Below are positions 15,896 through 24,930 of a stretch of 64,000 nt of DNA, piece by piece. A program made the position numbers and the translations under genes. How positions within the stretch are numbered: position 1 is the stretch's first letter; the number at the start of each line of letters is the position of its first letter. Under the pieces are notes generated by a model. It ran no database searches and was not told the origin of the DNA. It was given only the letters and a program-made list of their open reading frames with translations. The stretch is from an uncultured Bacteroides sp. (GTDB taxonomy: Bacteria > Bacteroidota > Bacteroidia > Bacteroidales > Bacteroidaceae), in the NCBI RefSeq assembly GCF_963675905.1, contig NZ_OY780936.1:1621946-1685945 (forward strand). Reading direction: 5' to 3'.

Positions 15896-15944
15896 GGACA
15901 ATCCAGATGCTATTTTAACAAATAAATAGTATCTGGATTGTTCT
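15896..15944 (+). terminator. Terminator after the LytS/LytR genes
   Basis: A long inverted repeat (GACAATCCAGATACTATTT-type arms, left 15897-15915, right about 15927-15944) lies 53 bp after the response-regulator stop and is followed by a T-rich stretch. Confidence 0.75.
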
Positions 15945-16158
15945 TTATCTTTTTATGCCCCACTCTTCTAAGTCAAACACCCCTTCTTTCAATTCTTCGT
16001 AGCATAAAGAATAATTATTATCGGTTTATATTGAATTTATGTGCTAATCAAACAATTTTTCCATGCATTTGAACAAAATAATATCCTTATTTTCAATGCA
16101 AAGAATAACCTTTGTACACATAATAAATAGAAACCGAATCTATACTTTATATACTACT

Positions 16159-18534
16159 ATGAAAAAGAACATCCTTACACTTTTATTATTATTCACTTTA
16201 TTTGGAATCCCCTTCCAATCTATAGCTCAGACTAATTACAATCTCAGCCAGATGAAAAGGGAAAAATTAGGTCGCGGAGTAGTGGCTGTGCGTAAAAACA
16301 GTGAAAACGTATTTGTTTGTTGGCGTTATCTTTCCTCAGACCCCATTAGTTCTACCTTCAATATATACCGTAACGGAGCAAAAATAAATAAGGCACCAAT
16401 AGCAAATAAGACTTGTTATGTAGATACAATAGCCTCAACCAGCAGTTGTACTTATACCGTAACACCTTTAATTGATGGTGTTGAAACGGCAAATTCAAGT
16501 GCTACTTATACTTTACCAGAGAATGCACCCACCGGATATATAAATATACCTGTAGATTTGCCGGTAGGCGGAACTACTCCGGATAATGTGAGTTACGACT
16601 ATTCTCCGAATGATGCAAGCGTTGGCGATGTAGACGGAGATGGAGAATATGAAATTATCCTTAAATGGGATCCATCTAATTCTAAAGATAATTCTCAGGC
16701 TGGGTGCACAGGAAATGTATTTATTGATTGTTATAAGCTGAACGGGACTAAACTATGGCGAATTGATTTAGGTAAGAACATCCGTGCCGGTGCACACTAT
16801 ACCCAGTTTATGGTGTATGATCTTGATTCGGACGGGAAAGCTGAGGTTGTAATGAAAACAGCCGATAGCACTATTGATGGTACAGGAGCTGTTATTGGTG
16901 ATGCTAATGCAGATTATCGCACATTAACTCCGGCAAATGGATATACCAGAATAGGAATGATACTTGCCGGACCGGAATATCTGACTGTTTTTAACGGGCA
17001 AACCGGTGCAGCAATGAAGACGATAGACTACAAGCCTGCAAGAGGCGCAACCAATGCTACTGAAATGAAATCTATGTGGGGCGATGATTACGGTAACCGG
17101 GTAGACCGTTTCCTGGCATGCATTGCTTATCTTGACGGCATTCATCCCAGTGTAGTTATGTGTCGCGGATATTACACTCGCTCTGTTCTTGTAGCTTACG
17201 ACTGGCAAAACGGTGAACTAACAGAGAAATGGAATTTCGATTCAAAGGATTACGGCAACAGCGGGTATGCGGGACAAGGTTATCATAGCTTACGGGTAGG
17301 CGATGTTGACGGAGACGGAAAAGATGAAATAGTATATGGTTCATGCACTATTGACGACAATGGCAAAGGACTTTATACAACCGGACTGGGACATGGTGAT
17401 GCTTTGCACATGACTGTATTCGACCCTGCCGATGGAGGATTACAGTTATGGTCATGCCACGAAAATAAAGTTGACGGTTCAACGTTCAGAGACACTAAAA
17501 CCGGAGATATTATTTTTCAGATAAAGAGTACCGATGATGTGGGACGTTGTATGGCTGCAGATATTGATCCCAATCATAAAGGAGTTGAAATGTGGTCGTC
17601 AAGATCCGGAGGTATAAGAAATATCAAGGGAGAAGTAGTTAACAGCTCCACTGGTAGTGTATCAACAAACATGGCTGCCTGGTGGGATGGCGATTTATTG
17701 CGTGAGCTGGAAGATGGTGTTGGGGTTACAAAATATAACTATTCCACCGGTGGAAAAACTACTTTGCTAAATGCCAGTGAATGTTCATCGAACAACAGCA
17801 CAAAAGCCACCCCTTGTCTGGCTGCCGACATATTAGGTGACTGGAGAGAAGAGGTTTTGCTAAGAACACTGGACAATAAAGCCTTAAGGTTATATGTATC
17901 TACCGAAGAAAGCAATTACCGCTTTCATACCTTCCTCGAAGATCCGGTATATCGCATTAGTGTTGCCACGCAAAACGTAGCGTATAACCAGCCAACTCAG
18001 CCCGGGTTTTATTTTGGAGCAGATTTAGGTAAATGCTTCACCGAAAAAACAATAGTTGGTAAAGAGAACGCCGTGACTCTGGATGCCGGAATGAATTATG
18101 ACAGTTATCAATGGATGGCAAACGGCAAAGTTATAGGCAGCAGCAGAACCATTAATCTTACGGCCAATGAGCTTCCACTTAACACCCAAACAACCGTAGC
18201 TCTGGATGTAACTTTCAGAGGTTATAAATTTGAGGATTCTGCCAATGTAACCTTAACCTCTAGTTCCACTGCCATTGAAACTAACCAAATAAACAATCAG
18301 GTTAAGGTTTTCTACTGTTCACCGGATAAATCTATTCAGATTGAATTTCCCGATAGTTATTCAGATATAGAAGTATCGTTAATCAGCATTGAAGGGAAAG
18401 TTATTTGTAAACAGCGTGAGACAAGCGGAAGCAAAGCAATAAAAATTCCAGCCTCATCAATTGCTAAAGGTGTTTATATGGTACATATTAATTTCGGAGC
18501 TCAAAATGTGATTAAGAAAATAGTATTGATGTAA
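16159..18534 (+). CDS. PL11 rhamnogalacturonan lyase, secreted, with T9SS-type C-terminal domain
   Basis: A 791-residue protein counted from the ATG at 16159, which gives a proper signal peptide (MKKNILTLLLLFTLFGIPFQ, cleavage after SIAQ); an upstream in-frame ATG at 16063 would add 32 residues without secretion character. The mature protein opens with KREKLGRGVVAVR, the PL11 hallmark, then repeated Ca-binding blades such as GDVDGDGEYEI, YDLDSDGKAEV and GDVDGDGKDEI typical of the eight-bladed propeller. The enzyme cleaves the rhamnogalacturonan I backbone of pectin. The last 75 residues (YCSPDKSIQIEFPD through VIKKIVLM) resemble a type A sorting domain for T9SS export. No SusC/SusD genes are nearby, so this is not a complete polysaccharide utilisation locus. 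Confidence 0.9.
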   Translation: MKKNILTLLLLFTLFGIPFQSIAQTNYNLSQMKREKLGRGVVAVRKNSENVFVCWRYLSSDPISSTFNIYRNGAKINKAPIANKTCYVDTIASTSSCTYTVTPLIDGVETANSSATYTLPENAPTGYINIPVDLPVGGTTPDNVSYDYSPNDASVGDVDGDGEYEIILKWDPSNSKDNSQAGCTGNVFIDCYKLNGTKLWRIDLGKNIRAGAHYTQFMVYDLDSDGKAEVVMKTADSTIDGTGAVIGDANADYRTLTPANGYTRIGMILAGPEYLTVFNGQTGAAMKTIDYKPARGATNATEMKSMWGDDYGNRVDRFLACIAYLDGIHPSVVMCRGYYTRSVLVAYDWQNGELTEKWNFDSKDYGNSGYAGQGYHSLRVGDVDGDGKDEIVYGSCTIDDNGKGLYTTGLGHGDALHMTVFDPADGGLQLWSCHENKVDGSTFRDTKTGDIIFQIKSTDDVGRCMAADIDPNHKGVEMWSSRSGGIRNIKGEVVNSSTGSVSTNMAAWWDGDLLRELEDGVGVTKYNYSTGGKTTLLNASECSSNNSTKATPCLAADILGDWREEVLLRTLDNKALRLYVSTEESNYRFHTFLEDPVYRISVATQNVAYNQPTQPGFYFGADLGKCFTEKTIVGKENAVTLDAGMNYDSYQWMANGKVIGSSRTINLTANELPLNTQTTVALDVTFRGYKFEDSANVTLTSSSTAIETNQINNQVKVFYCSPDKSIQIEFPDSYSDIEVSLISIEGKVICKQRETSGSKAIKIPASSIAKGVYMVHINFGAQNVIKKIVLM

Positions 18535-18672
18535 AAAAGATGTCGGCAAATGCAATTTTTCCTGTTTTTTGATTAAATTTATTGCAAATTTTAAAAGCAC
18601 AAAAGAGCTGAGAGAACTGAACTTTTCTTCCCAACTCTTGTTTGTTTATTAATCTCAAAAAAAAGACAGAAT

Positions 18673-19677
18673 ATGAAGAAATACAGAATTGCTTTTTTCG
18701 ATACCAAGTCTTATGACGAAGAATCTTTTAATAAGATTAATGAGAAGTACAATTTCGAAATTAAATACTTCAAAGGTCATCTCAACGGAAACAATGTAAT
18801 CCTTACTAAGGATGCCGATGCTGTATGTATCTTTGTTAACGATATTGTCGATGCTGAAATTATTGATGCCCTGGCCGAGAATGGAGTGAAGTTAATCGCT
18901 TTACGATGCGCGGGATTCAACAACGTAGATCTTTCGGCCGCACAAGGAAAAATAGCGGTAGTTCGTGTTCCGGCTTACTCACCTTATGCCGTAGCAGAGC
19001 ATGCCGTGGCACTAATGATGGCACTGAACAGAAAAACTCACCGTGCATATTTGCGCACACGCGATGGTAACTTTGCATTGAATGGCCTGATGGGTTTTGA
19101 TATGCATGGAAAAACTGCCGGTATTATAGGAACCGGAAAAATTGCAAAGATTCTGATTCATATATTAAAGGGCTTTGGCATGAACATTCTTGCCTACGAC
19201 CTTTATCCTGATTACAATTTTGCACGCGAAAACAATGTTGTATATACCACGATGGATGAGCTTTATCACAATTCGGATATTATTTCTTTGCACTGTCCGC
19301 TTACGGATCAGACTAAATACCTGATTAACGACTACTCTATCAGTAAGATGAAAGATGGTGTGATGATTATAAATACCGGACGCGGTCAGCTTATTCATAC
19401 CAATGCTTTGATTGAGGGTTTGAAAAACAAAAAGATTGGAGCAGCGGGACTTGATGTATACGAGGAAGAAAGTGAGTACTTCTACGAAGATAAATCGGAT
19501 AAGATTATTGATGATGATGTATTGGCGCGTTTACTCTCCTTCAATAACGTTATTGTTACTTCGCATCAGGCATTCTTTACTCAGGAAGCATTAGCAAATA
19601 TTGCCAGTACAACGCTTCAGAATATGCAGGATTTTATTAATGGAAAGCCATTGGAAAATGAAGTAAAATCCAAATAA
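18673..19677 (+). CDS. ldhA: D-isomer 2-hydroxyacid dehydrogenase (D-lactate dehydrogenase type)
   Basis: A 334-residue NAD-dependent dehydrogenase. The nucleotide-binding GxGxxG-like segment is GIIGTGKIAKIL (about 150-161). The catalytic set is complete: R237 in NTGRGQLI, a Glu in GLDVYEEESEYF, and H298 in SHQAFFT. The YEEE and HQAFFT motifs are characteristic of the fermentative D-lactate dehydrogenase (LdhA) subgroup rather than phosphoglycerate dehydrogenases. It reduces pyruvate to D-lactate in the cytoplasm, recycling NADH. It appears to be transcribed alone and is followed by a terminator. Confidence 0.88.
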   Translation: MKKYRIAFFDTKSYDEESFNKINEKYNFEIKYFKGHLNGNNVILTKDADAVCIFVNDIVDAEIIDALAENGVKLIALRCAGFNNVDLSAAQGKIAVVRVPAYSPYAVAEHAVALMMALNRKTHRAYLRTRDGNFALNGLMGFDMHGKTAGIIGTGKIAKILIHILKGFGMNILAYDLYPDYNFARENNVVYTTMDELYHNSDIISLHCPLTDQTKYLINDYSISKMKDGVMIINTGRGQLIHTNALIEGLKNKKIGAAGLDVYEEESEYFYEDKSDKIIDDDVLARLLSFNNVIVTSHQAFFTQEALANIASTTLQNMQDFINGKPLENEVKSK

Positions 19678-19749
19678 AGCTTATAATTTATAAGCTCTTT
19701 ACTGAAAAGTAATAGTGGGAAAAGAAATGTATTGTTTTTAATGTTTTAG

Positions 19750-19790
19750 AATAACCTGTTGCATTTAAAAATGTAATAGGTTATTTTTTT
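19750..19790 (+). terminator. Terminator after ldhA
   Basis: Arms AATAACCT (19750-19757) and AGGTTATT (19778-19785), followed by a run of seven T residues. Confidence 0.85.
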
Positions 19791-19850
19791 ATTTATTGGT
19801 GAATAAATAAAATTTATTGGCCATAGAATTTTATTTATTCACCAATAAAT
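19791..19850. repeat. Inverted ATTCACCAAT word array
   Basis: A 24-bp arm at 19791-19814 is repeated in inverse at 19827-19850 with an AT-rich centre. It contains the word ATTCACCAAT or its reverse complement at 19795-19804 and 19837-19846, with a related form at 19816-19829. Word centres are 23 and 19 bp apart. The same word is iterated again at 51979-52051, 32 kb away. The remainder of this gap (to 20040) is AT-rich with no other feature I can support. Confidence 0.7.
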
Positions 19851-20044
19851 TAGCAGGCATTGCCCATTGCTTTTTCTTAATAGAATTGTAATATCTCTGC
19901 AAAATAGATTTATATATAAGCTTATTCTCCATTCAATTTTAAACCCTGATAATAAAGCAATTAGAATGTAGCCGGAGAGTTAAAACACAAAAAGCAAAAA
20001 AATAAAAGAAGTTAAGAGAAAAATCAATTTCAAGAAAGTGCTGC

Positions 20045-20052
20045 TATATTTG
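20045..20052 (+). promoter_or_regulatory. Candidate -7 box of the copper operon
   Basis: TATATTTG matches the Bacteroidota -7 consensus and lies 20 bp before the ATG at 20072, an ordinary leader length. A clear -33 box is not seen at the right distance. Confidence 0.5.
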
Positions 20053-20071
20053 TATCACATTAAACAGTGTA

Positions 20072-20431
20072 ATGAGACATATTAAACATACATTCATCTA
20101 TTTTCTGGTACTTGCTTTTGTCTATATAGGCGCAGGCGTACCGTTGATAAACTGCTGTTGCCAACAGCAGAAAGAGATGAAAATGTCTTGTTGCAATGAT
20201 AATGATAATAATCATAGCTGCTGCAAAACCACGATTCTAAAAGTTGGAAACTTTGAAAAGGCAACTTCTCTCACTGTTAATCCTATACTGAATCTTATTG
20301 CAGAAGTTCTTTCTCCATACTCCTATCAACAACCTCTGCCGGAGATTGCACTGAATAACGACTATGGCCGTCCGCCTGGTCCTGATTCTTCGCGGCATTA
20401 TCTCAGTCTGTATTGTGTCTTAGTGATTTAG
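20072..20431 (+). CDS. Cys-rich small membrane/exported protein (HYC_CC_PP-like)
   Basis: A 119-residue protein with one N-terminal hydrophobic segment (about residues 8-25) followed by three Cys clusters: CCC at 28-30, CC at 40-41 and CC at 50-51, with Met and His between them (KEMKMSCC, NNHSCC). The C-terminal part has GRPPGPDS and ends YLSLYCVLVI. The pattern matches the small Bacteroidota proteins annotated as HYC_CC_PP family, usually next to metal-linked TonB receptors. Cys, Met and His richness suggests binding of copper or another soft metal in the periplasm. It leads an operon with a TonB receptor and two HMA proteins. Confidence 0.7.
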   Translation: MRHIKHTFIYFLVLAFVYIGAGVPLINCCCQQQKEMKMSCCNDNDNNHSCCKTTILKVGNFEKATSLTVNPILNLIAEVLSPYSYQQPLPEIALNNDYGRPPGPDSSRHYLSLYCVLVI

Positions 20432-20511
20432 TATAACGTTTCGTGCTGTCATGGTTTACCGTGGCAGTTGAGAACTTATACAATTAATAATCATTAAGTG
20501 CATAAATAATA

Positions 20512-22725
20512 ATGAAAAAATATATTGCATTGCTTCTGGTCTTTATGGCCACGGGCAGTTATGCGCAACAATTGGTAACCGGCACTGTCTTCGATACTGA
20601 CGGAGAACGTGTTATCGGAGCAAGTGTTACGTGGAAAAACTCTACCGTTGGAACAACTACTGATGTTGACGGTAAATTTGAAATTAAACCCCATAAGGGA
20701 AGTAAAGAACTAACCGTGAGTTTTATTGGTTATGAGCCGGTAACACTTGCCATAAATTCGCAAACAAAACTGCCTTTAGATATTAAACTAAAACCAGGCA
20801 TTGAGCTGAAAGAGGTGCAGGTTACGGGCAGAAAAATGGGACTGGTACAAAACAGAGCCGGTGTTTTGAATTCACAAACTATCAGTTCTACGGAGCTACT
20901 TAGGGCGGCATGTTGTAACCTTGGGGAAAGTTTTGAAACAAACCCTTCGGTTGATGTATCTTACAGCGATGCAGCTACCGGGGCAAAGCAGATTAAATTG
21001 TTAGGACTGTCGGGCACTTATGTACAAATGCTAACGGAAAATATTCCTAATTTCCGTGGGGCTGCATCTCCTTACGGACTGGGATACATTCCCGGACCAT
21101 GGATGCAGAGTATTCAGGTTTCTAAAGGTACCTCTTCCGTAAAGAACGGCTACGAAGCCATTACCGGACAAATTAATGTGGAATATAAAAAGCCGCAGAC
21201 GGCTGATATTGTTTCTGCAAATCTCTACGGAAACTCAATGGGACGTTTTGAAGCTAATGCCGATGCCTCAGTGTTGCTGAACAAGAACCTCAGCACAATG
21301 GTCTTTGCTCATTATGAAAACGAAACCGATGAGCAGGACGACAATCACGACGGGTTTAGCGATTCTCCTTCCATGAAGCAATATAATCTGCAGAATCGTT
21401 GGGAATATCACAAAGGTAACTATATGCTTCACGCAGGTATTAAGGGGCTTAGCGAGAAAAGGGCTAGCGGACAGATGCACGATATGGACAATCCGTACCG
21501 CATTGGAATCAACACAGACAGAGTGGAACTATTTGCCAAGAATGCTTTTATTCTCAATCCCGAGAAAAATAGCAGTATTGCATTGATTCTCTCGGGGAGT
21601 GTACATAATCAGGACTCTTATTTTGGCAGAAAACTGTATGATGTGAATCAGAATAATGGTTATGCTTCTTTGTTATTTGAGACTGATTTTACTTCAAAGC
21701 ACAATCTATCAACCGGATTGAGCTTTAATTATGATTCTTACGACCAGAGTTACCGACTCACACATAATATAAATCAAAGTAAAACAGATGATTTTATAAA
21801 AGAAGCGGTATCGGGGGCTTATGCGCAATATACCTATAAGCCATCGGACAAGTGGACTTTGATGGCTGGTTTAAGAGGCGATTACAGCAGTCAATATGGA
21901 TTTTTTGTAACTCCGCGTGCTCATATAAAGTATAATATGAATGAGTATGTAAACCTCCGTGCATCCGCAGGAAAAGGATACCGCGCTCCTCATGTGTTGG
22001 CCGAGAATAATTTCTTGCTGGCCAGTAGTCGTAGTGTGAATATTGCAGATAATCTGGATCAGGAAGAAGCATGGAACTATGGAGCAAGCGCTTCTTTCTA
22101 TCTTCCAATAGCCGGAAAGACACTAAACATTAACACAGAATATTATTATACCGATTTTAATAAGCAGGTAGTAACCGATATGGATAGTGATCCTCATGCA
22201 GTGAGCTTCTATAACCTTAACGGAGAATCGTATGCGAAAAACTTCCAGATAGAAGCCTCCTACCCTTTCTTTAAGGGATTCACGCTTACTGCTGCTTATA
22301 GAATGACTGATGTGAAAACCACTTATAATGATATTCTTAGAGAAAAGCCGCTGACAGGAAAGTATAAAGGCTTGATTACAGCCTCTTATCAAACGCCTAT
22401 GAAGATATGGCAGTTCGACACTACTCTTCAACTAAATGGTGGTGGACGGATGCCTGCACCTTATACTAATGAGGATGGTTCACTTTCATGGGACAAACGT
22501 TATAAGGGTTTCCCACAACTAAGCGCTCAAATAACTCGTTTCTTCCGTTTTGGTTCCATTTATCTGGGAGCAGAGAATCTGACAGGCTTTACACAAAAGA
22601 ACCCAATTATTGATGCTTCAAATCCTTACGGAAACAAATTCGATTCAACAATGATATGGGGCCCCGTGCAACATGGAGCCAAATACTATTTAGGAGTTCG
22701 ATTTAATTTACCAAAAGATATTTAA
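20512..22725 (+). CDS. TonB-dependent receptor, probably for copper or another metal complex
   Basis: A 737-residue outer-membrane receptor. The signal peptide ends GSYAQQ. A CarboxypepD_reg-like domain follows (about 22-105, VTGTVFDTDGERVIGASVTWKNSTVGTTTDVDGKF is its start), then a plug (about 110-225) and a 22-strand barrel ending in the typical C-terminal YYLGVRFNLPKDI. It lacks a SusD partner, so it is not a glycan importer of the SusC type. The plug has an ACCNLGESFETNPSVDVSY segment typical of the copper-linked receptors of Bacteroidota. Neighbouring metal-binding proteins support import of copper or a related ion; this is context evidence. Confidence 0.85.
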   Translation: MKKYIALLLVFMATGSYAQQLVTGTVFDTDGERVIGASVTWKNSTVGTTTDVDGKFEIKPHKGSKELTVSFIGYEPVTLAINSQTKLPLDIKLKPGIELKEVQVTGRKMGLVQNRAGVLNSQTISSTELLRAACCNLGESFETNPSVDVSYSDAATGAKQIKLLGLSGTYVQMLTENIPNFRGAASPYGLGYIPGPWMQSIQVSKGTSSVKNGYEAITGQINVEYKKPQTADIVSANLYGNSMGRFEANADASVLLNKNLSTMVFAHYENETDEQDDNHDGFSDSPSMKQYNLQNRWEYHKGNYMLHAGIKGLSEKRASGQMHDMDNPYRIGINTDRVELFAKNAFILNPEKNSSIALILSGSVHNQDSYFGRKLYDVNQNNGYASLLFETDFTSKHNLSTGLSFNYDSYDQSYRLTHNINQSKTDDFIKEAVSGAYAQYTYKPSDKWTLMAGLRGDYSSQYGFFVTPRAHIKYNMNEYVNLRASAGKGYRAPHVLAENNFLLASSRSVNIADNLDQEEAWNYGASASFYLPIAGKTLNINTEYYYTDFNKQVVTDMDSDPHAVSFYNLNGESYAKNFQIEASYPFFKGFTLTAAYRMTDVKTTYNDILREKPLTGKYKGLITASYQTPMKIWQFDTTLQLNGGGRMPAPYTNEDGSLSWDKRYKGFPQLSAQITRFFRFGSIYLGAENLTGFTQKNPIIDASNPYGNKFDSTMIWGPVQHGAKYYLGVRFNLPKDI

Positions 22726-22742
22726 CTAAAAAACCATTGATT

Positions 22743-23054
22743 ATGAAAACAAAATTAATTCTTTCAGTTTTTGCAATCTTTTTTGCGATAAACACTGTTT
22801 CAGCAAAAGACATCAAAAGTTTAACCCTCAAAGTAGAGGATATGATGTGTGAGATTCACGAAGCAAAGATTACCAATATGCTTCGGTTTGAAAAAGGTGT
22901 TAAGGAGATAAAGACGGATGTACCCAGCCGCATTGTTATAATAAAATATGATGCCGAAAAGAATACTCCTGAAAAGCTCATAAAATCTTTTGAAAAAGTA
23001 AAATGTACAGCAGTACTGGTACCGGATACAACTGAAAAGAAAAACGATAAATAA
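22743..23054 (+). CDS. Exported HMA-domain protein with a CxxH metal site
   Basis: A 103-residue protein from the ATG at 22743 with a signal peptide (residues 1-21, ending TVSA) and a single heavy-metal-associated (ferredoxin-like) domain. The normal MxCxxC loop reads MMCEIH here: C36 is kept and the second Cys is replaced by H39. The rest of the fold is intact (ITNMLRFEKGVKEIKTD, then IKYDAEKNTPEKLIKSFEKV). The signal peptide places it in the periplasm, where it could take metal from the receptor. The gap to the receptor gene is 17 bp. Confidence 0.82.
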   Translation: MKTKLILSVFAIFFAINTVSAKDIKSLTLKVEDMMCEIHEAKITNMLRFEKGVKEIKTDVPSRIVIIKYDAEKNTPEKLIKSFEKVKCTAVLVPDTTEKKNDK

Positions 23055-23084
23055 GTACCGCCATTATTAAATAGCAGAAACAAA

Positions 23085-23291
23085 ATGAAAACATTGAAAT
23101 TTAAAACAAGTGCTATGTGCAGCGGATGTGTTGCCACTATTGGCAAAAGTCTGAACGAAATAGTGAAACCGGAACAATGGTCTTTTGATCTTTCTTCAAA
23201 AGATAAAGTCTTGACAGTGGAAACAGATAAAGAAGCAGGCGAAATTATCCATCAGATAGAAAAGGCTGGATACAAAGCAGAACTATTATAA
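23085..23291 (+). CDS. Cytoplasmic HMA-domain copper-chaperone-like protein
   Basis: A 68-residue protein consisting of one HMA domain. The metal loop is MCSGC (C12 and C15), and the C-terminal half has the usual DKEAGEIIHQIEKAGYKAELL helix and strand. There is no signal peptide, so it works in the cytoplasm, in contrast to the exported HMA protein before it. Such proteins carry Cu(I) to P-type ATPases or regulators. It is the last gene of the group. Confidence 0.87.
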   Translation: MKTLKFKTSAMCSGCVATIGKSLNEIVKPEQWSFDLSSKDKVLTVETDKEAGEIIHQIEKAGYKAELL

Positions 23292-23390
23292 TCATTATTC
23301 AGAAATGTATTTATGGGCAAGTAATCTATACTTGCTTATAAATACATATATTTCCTCTATAAATAAAAGCCATATTTTTATTTAACACAC

Positions 23391-23419
23391 TTATAAATCA
23401 AGATTATTATGTAAGTTTG
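23391..23419 (+). promoter_or_regulatory. Candidate promoter of the alcohol dehydrogenase gene
   Basis: TAAGTTTG at 23412-23419 fits the -7 box, with a weak -33 candidate (TTAT, 23391-23394) 17 bp upstream. The start codon is about 90 bp downstream. Confidence 0.45.
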
Positions 23420-23507
23420 TATCTAAAATAATATAGGAATTACCTGAAAGGGAACCGGCAGTAAAAACTAATTTTATAAGATAATAAACCAAAATAAATT
23501 AAATAGT

Positions 23508-24653
23508 ATGTACAATTTCACATTTCAGAATCCTACCAAATTAGTATTTGGCAAAGGAGAAATTGCTCAGCTTTCAACTCTTATTCCTACTGAGAAGAAG
23601 GTTATGATAACCTTCGGCGGAGGAAGCGTAAAGCGCAACGGAGTTTACGAACAAGTTATTGCTGCACTTAAAAATCATAATTGCATTGAGTTTTGGGGCA
23701 TTGAACCTAATCCAGAAGTTGAGACAGTACGTAAGGCTGTAGCTTTGGGCAAAGAAAATGAGATTGATTTCTTACTGGCAGTGGGCGGTGGTTCTGTACT
23801 CGACGGAACAAAGCTTATTGCATCTGCCCTTGCCAATCCGGGTATCGACCCTTGGGAGATTGTGTTACAGGGAAGAATTGAAACTGCAATTCCTTATGCT
23901 TCGGTAATGACGCTTCCGGCTACAGGATCTGAGATGAATTGTGGTTCTGTAATTTCGTACAGAGAGAAAAAAGAGAAATATGCATTTTCAACTACTTTCC
24001 CTGAATTTTCTATTCTTGATCCGGAAGTAACTTATTCTTTACCTGCCAATCAGATAGCTTGCGGACTAGCTGATATTTTTGTTCATGTGGCCGAACAATA
24101 CATGACAACAGCTGGACAATCACGCATAATGGACAGATGGGCCGAAGGAGTTATGCAGACTGTAATTGAAATAGCTCCAAAGATTAAAGAGAATCAGAAT
24201 GATTATGATGTTATGGCAGATTACATGCTTTCTGCTACACTGGCTCTAAACAGTATGATAAGTATGGGTGTAACACAAGATTGGGCTACACACATGATTG
24301 GTCATGAGTTGACCGCACTTCACGGTCTTACTCACGGTGCATCGTTGGCCATTGTTTATCCGGGTACTTTGATTACTTTGAAAGATCAAAAACAAAGTAA
24401 GATTCTGCAATACGGAGAACGTGTTCTTGGCATTACATCAGGTACTGAAAGCGAGCGTATAAAAGAAACTATAAGTAAAACAGAAGCTTTTTTCCGTTCA
24501 TTGGGATTAGCTACACGACTTACAGAAGTTGGTGTTGGCGATGAAACGATTAATCTGATAGCCGAACGTTTTAATAAAACAGGTGTTGCATACGGCGAAG
24601 GCCGGAACGTAACCGGAGACGTTGCCAAACAAATATTACTGAATTGCAAGTAA
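23508..24653 (+). CDS. Iron-containing alcohol dehydrogenase (butanol dehydrogenase/YqhD type)
   Basis: A 381-residue group III alcohol dehydrogenase. NAD(P) binding uses GGGSVLDGTKLIA (about 96-108). The metal site residues are visible in LADIFVHVAEQY and HMIGHELTALHGLTHGASLAI, giving the Asp/His/His/His set. The N-terminal YNFTFQNPTKLVFGKGEI is typical of the BDH/YqhD branch. It reduces aldehydes to alcohols, often as a detoxifying activity using NADPH. The gene appears monocistronic, with a bidirectional terminator after it. Confidence 0.93.
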   Translation: MYNFTFQNPTKLVFGKGEIAQLSTLIPTEKKVMITFGGGSVKRNGVYEQVIAALKNHNCIEFWGIEPNPEVETVRKAVALGKENEIDFLLAVGGGSVLDGTKLIASALANPGIDPWEIVLQGRIETAIPYASVMTLPATGSEMNCGSVISYREKKEKYAFSTTFPEFSILDPEVTYSLPANQIACGLADIFVHVAEQYMTTAGQSRIMDRWAEGVMQTVIEIAPKIKENQNDYDVMADYMLSATLALNSMISMGVTQDWATHMIGHELTALHGLTHGASLAIVYPGTLITLKDQKQSKILQYGERVLGITSGTESERIKETISKTEAFFRSLGLATRLTEVGVGDETINLIAERFNKTGVAYGEGRNVTGDVAKQILLNCK

Positions 24654-24741
24654 CCCCAATCTTACTATAAAAAGAATGATGATTCTTTATAGCATTAATT
24701 CAGGATTAAATGTCTTTCAGATAGTAACTTCTATAAAAACT

Positions 24742-24870
24742 GCCTCTGTTTTAACTTTGTTCTTCTAGAAAAAGAAAGCAGAGGTAAGACTATTCTTAGA
24801 ATAGCTGTTACAAATAAAAAATAAGGCTATCTCAATTTTGCATTTGCATTTTTTGAGACAGCCTTATTTC
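24742..24870. terminator. Bidirectional terminator region between convergent genes
   Basis: Two hairpins lie between the alcohol dehydrogenase and the TlpA-like gene. The first pairs CCTCTG (about 24744) with CAGAGG (about 24779). The second pairs AATAAGGCTATCTCA (from 24820) with TGAGACAGCCTTATT (to 24869) and has T-rich sequence on both strands. Confidence 0.75.
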
Positions 24871-24930
24871 TATATTTCTATTCAGGAAAACCTTGATAAG
24901 TATTCAGGTTTTGAAGAATGTTCTTTCTAT

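Noticed and set aside
16063-16158. Upstream start for the PL11 lyase
   Set aside because: It would add 32 residues ahead of an otherwise normal signal peptide; the ATG at 16159 is preferred.
16159-19677. A polysaccharide utilisation locus around the PL11 gene
   Set aside because: There is no SusC/SusD pair, no sugar sensor regulator and no further pectin enzyme next to it.
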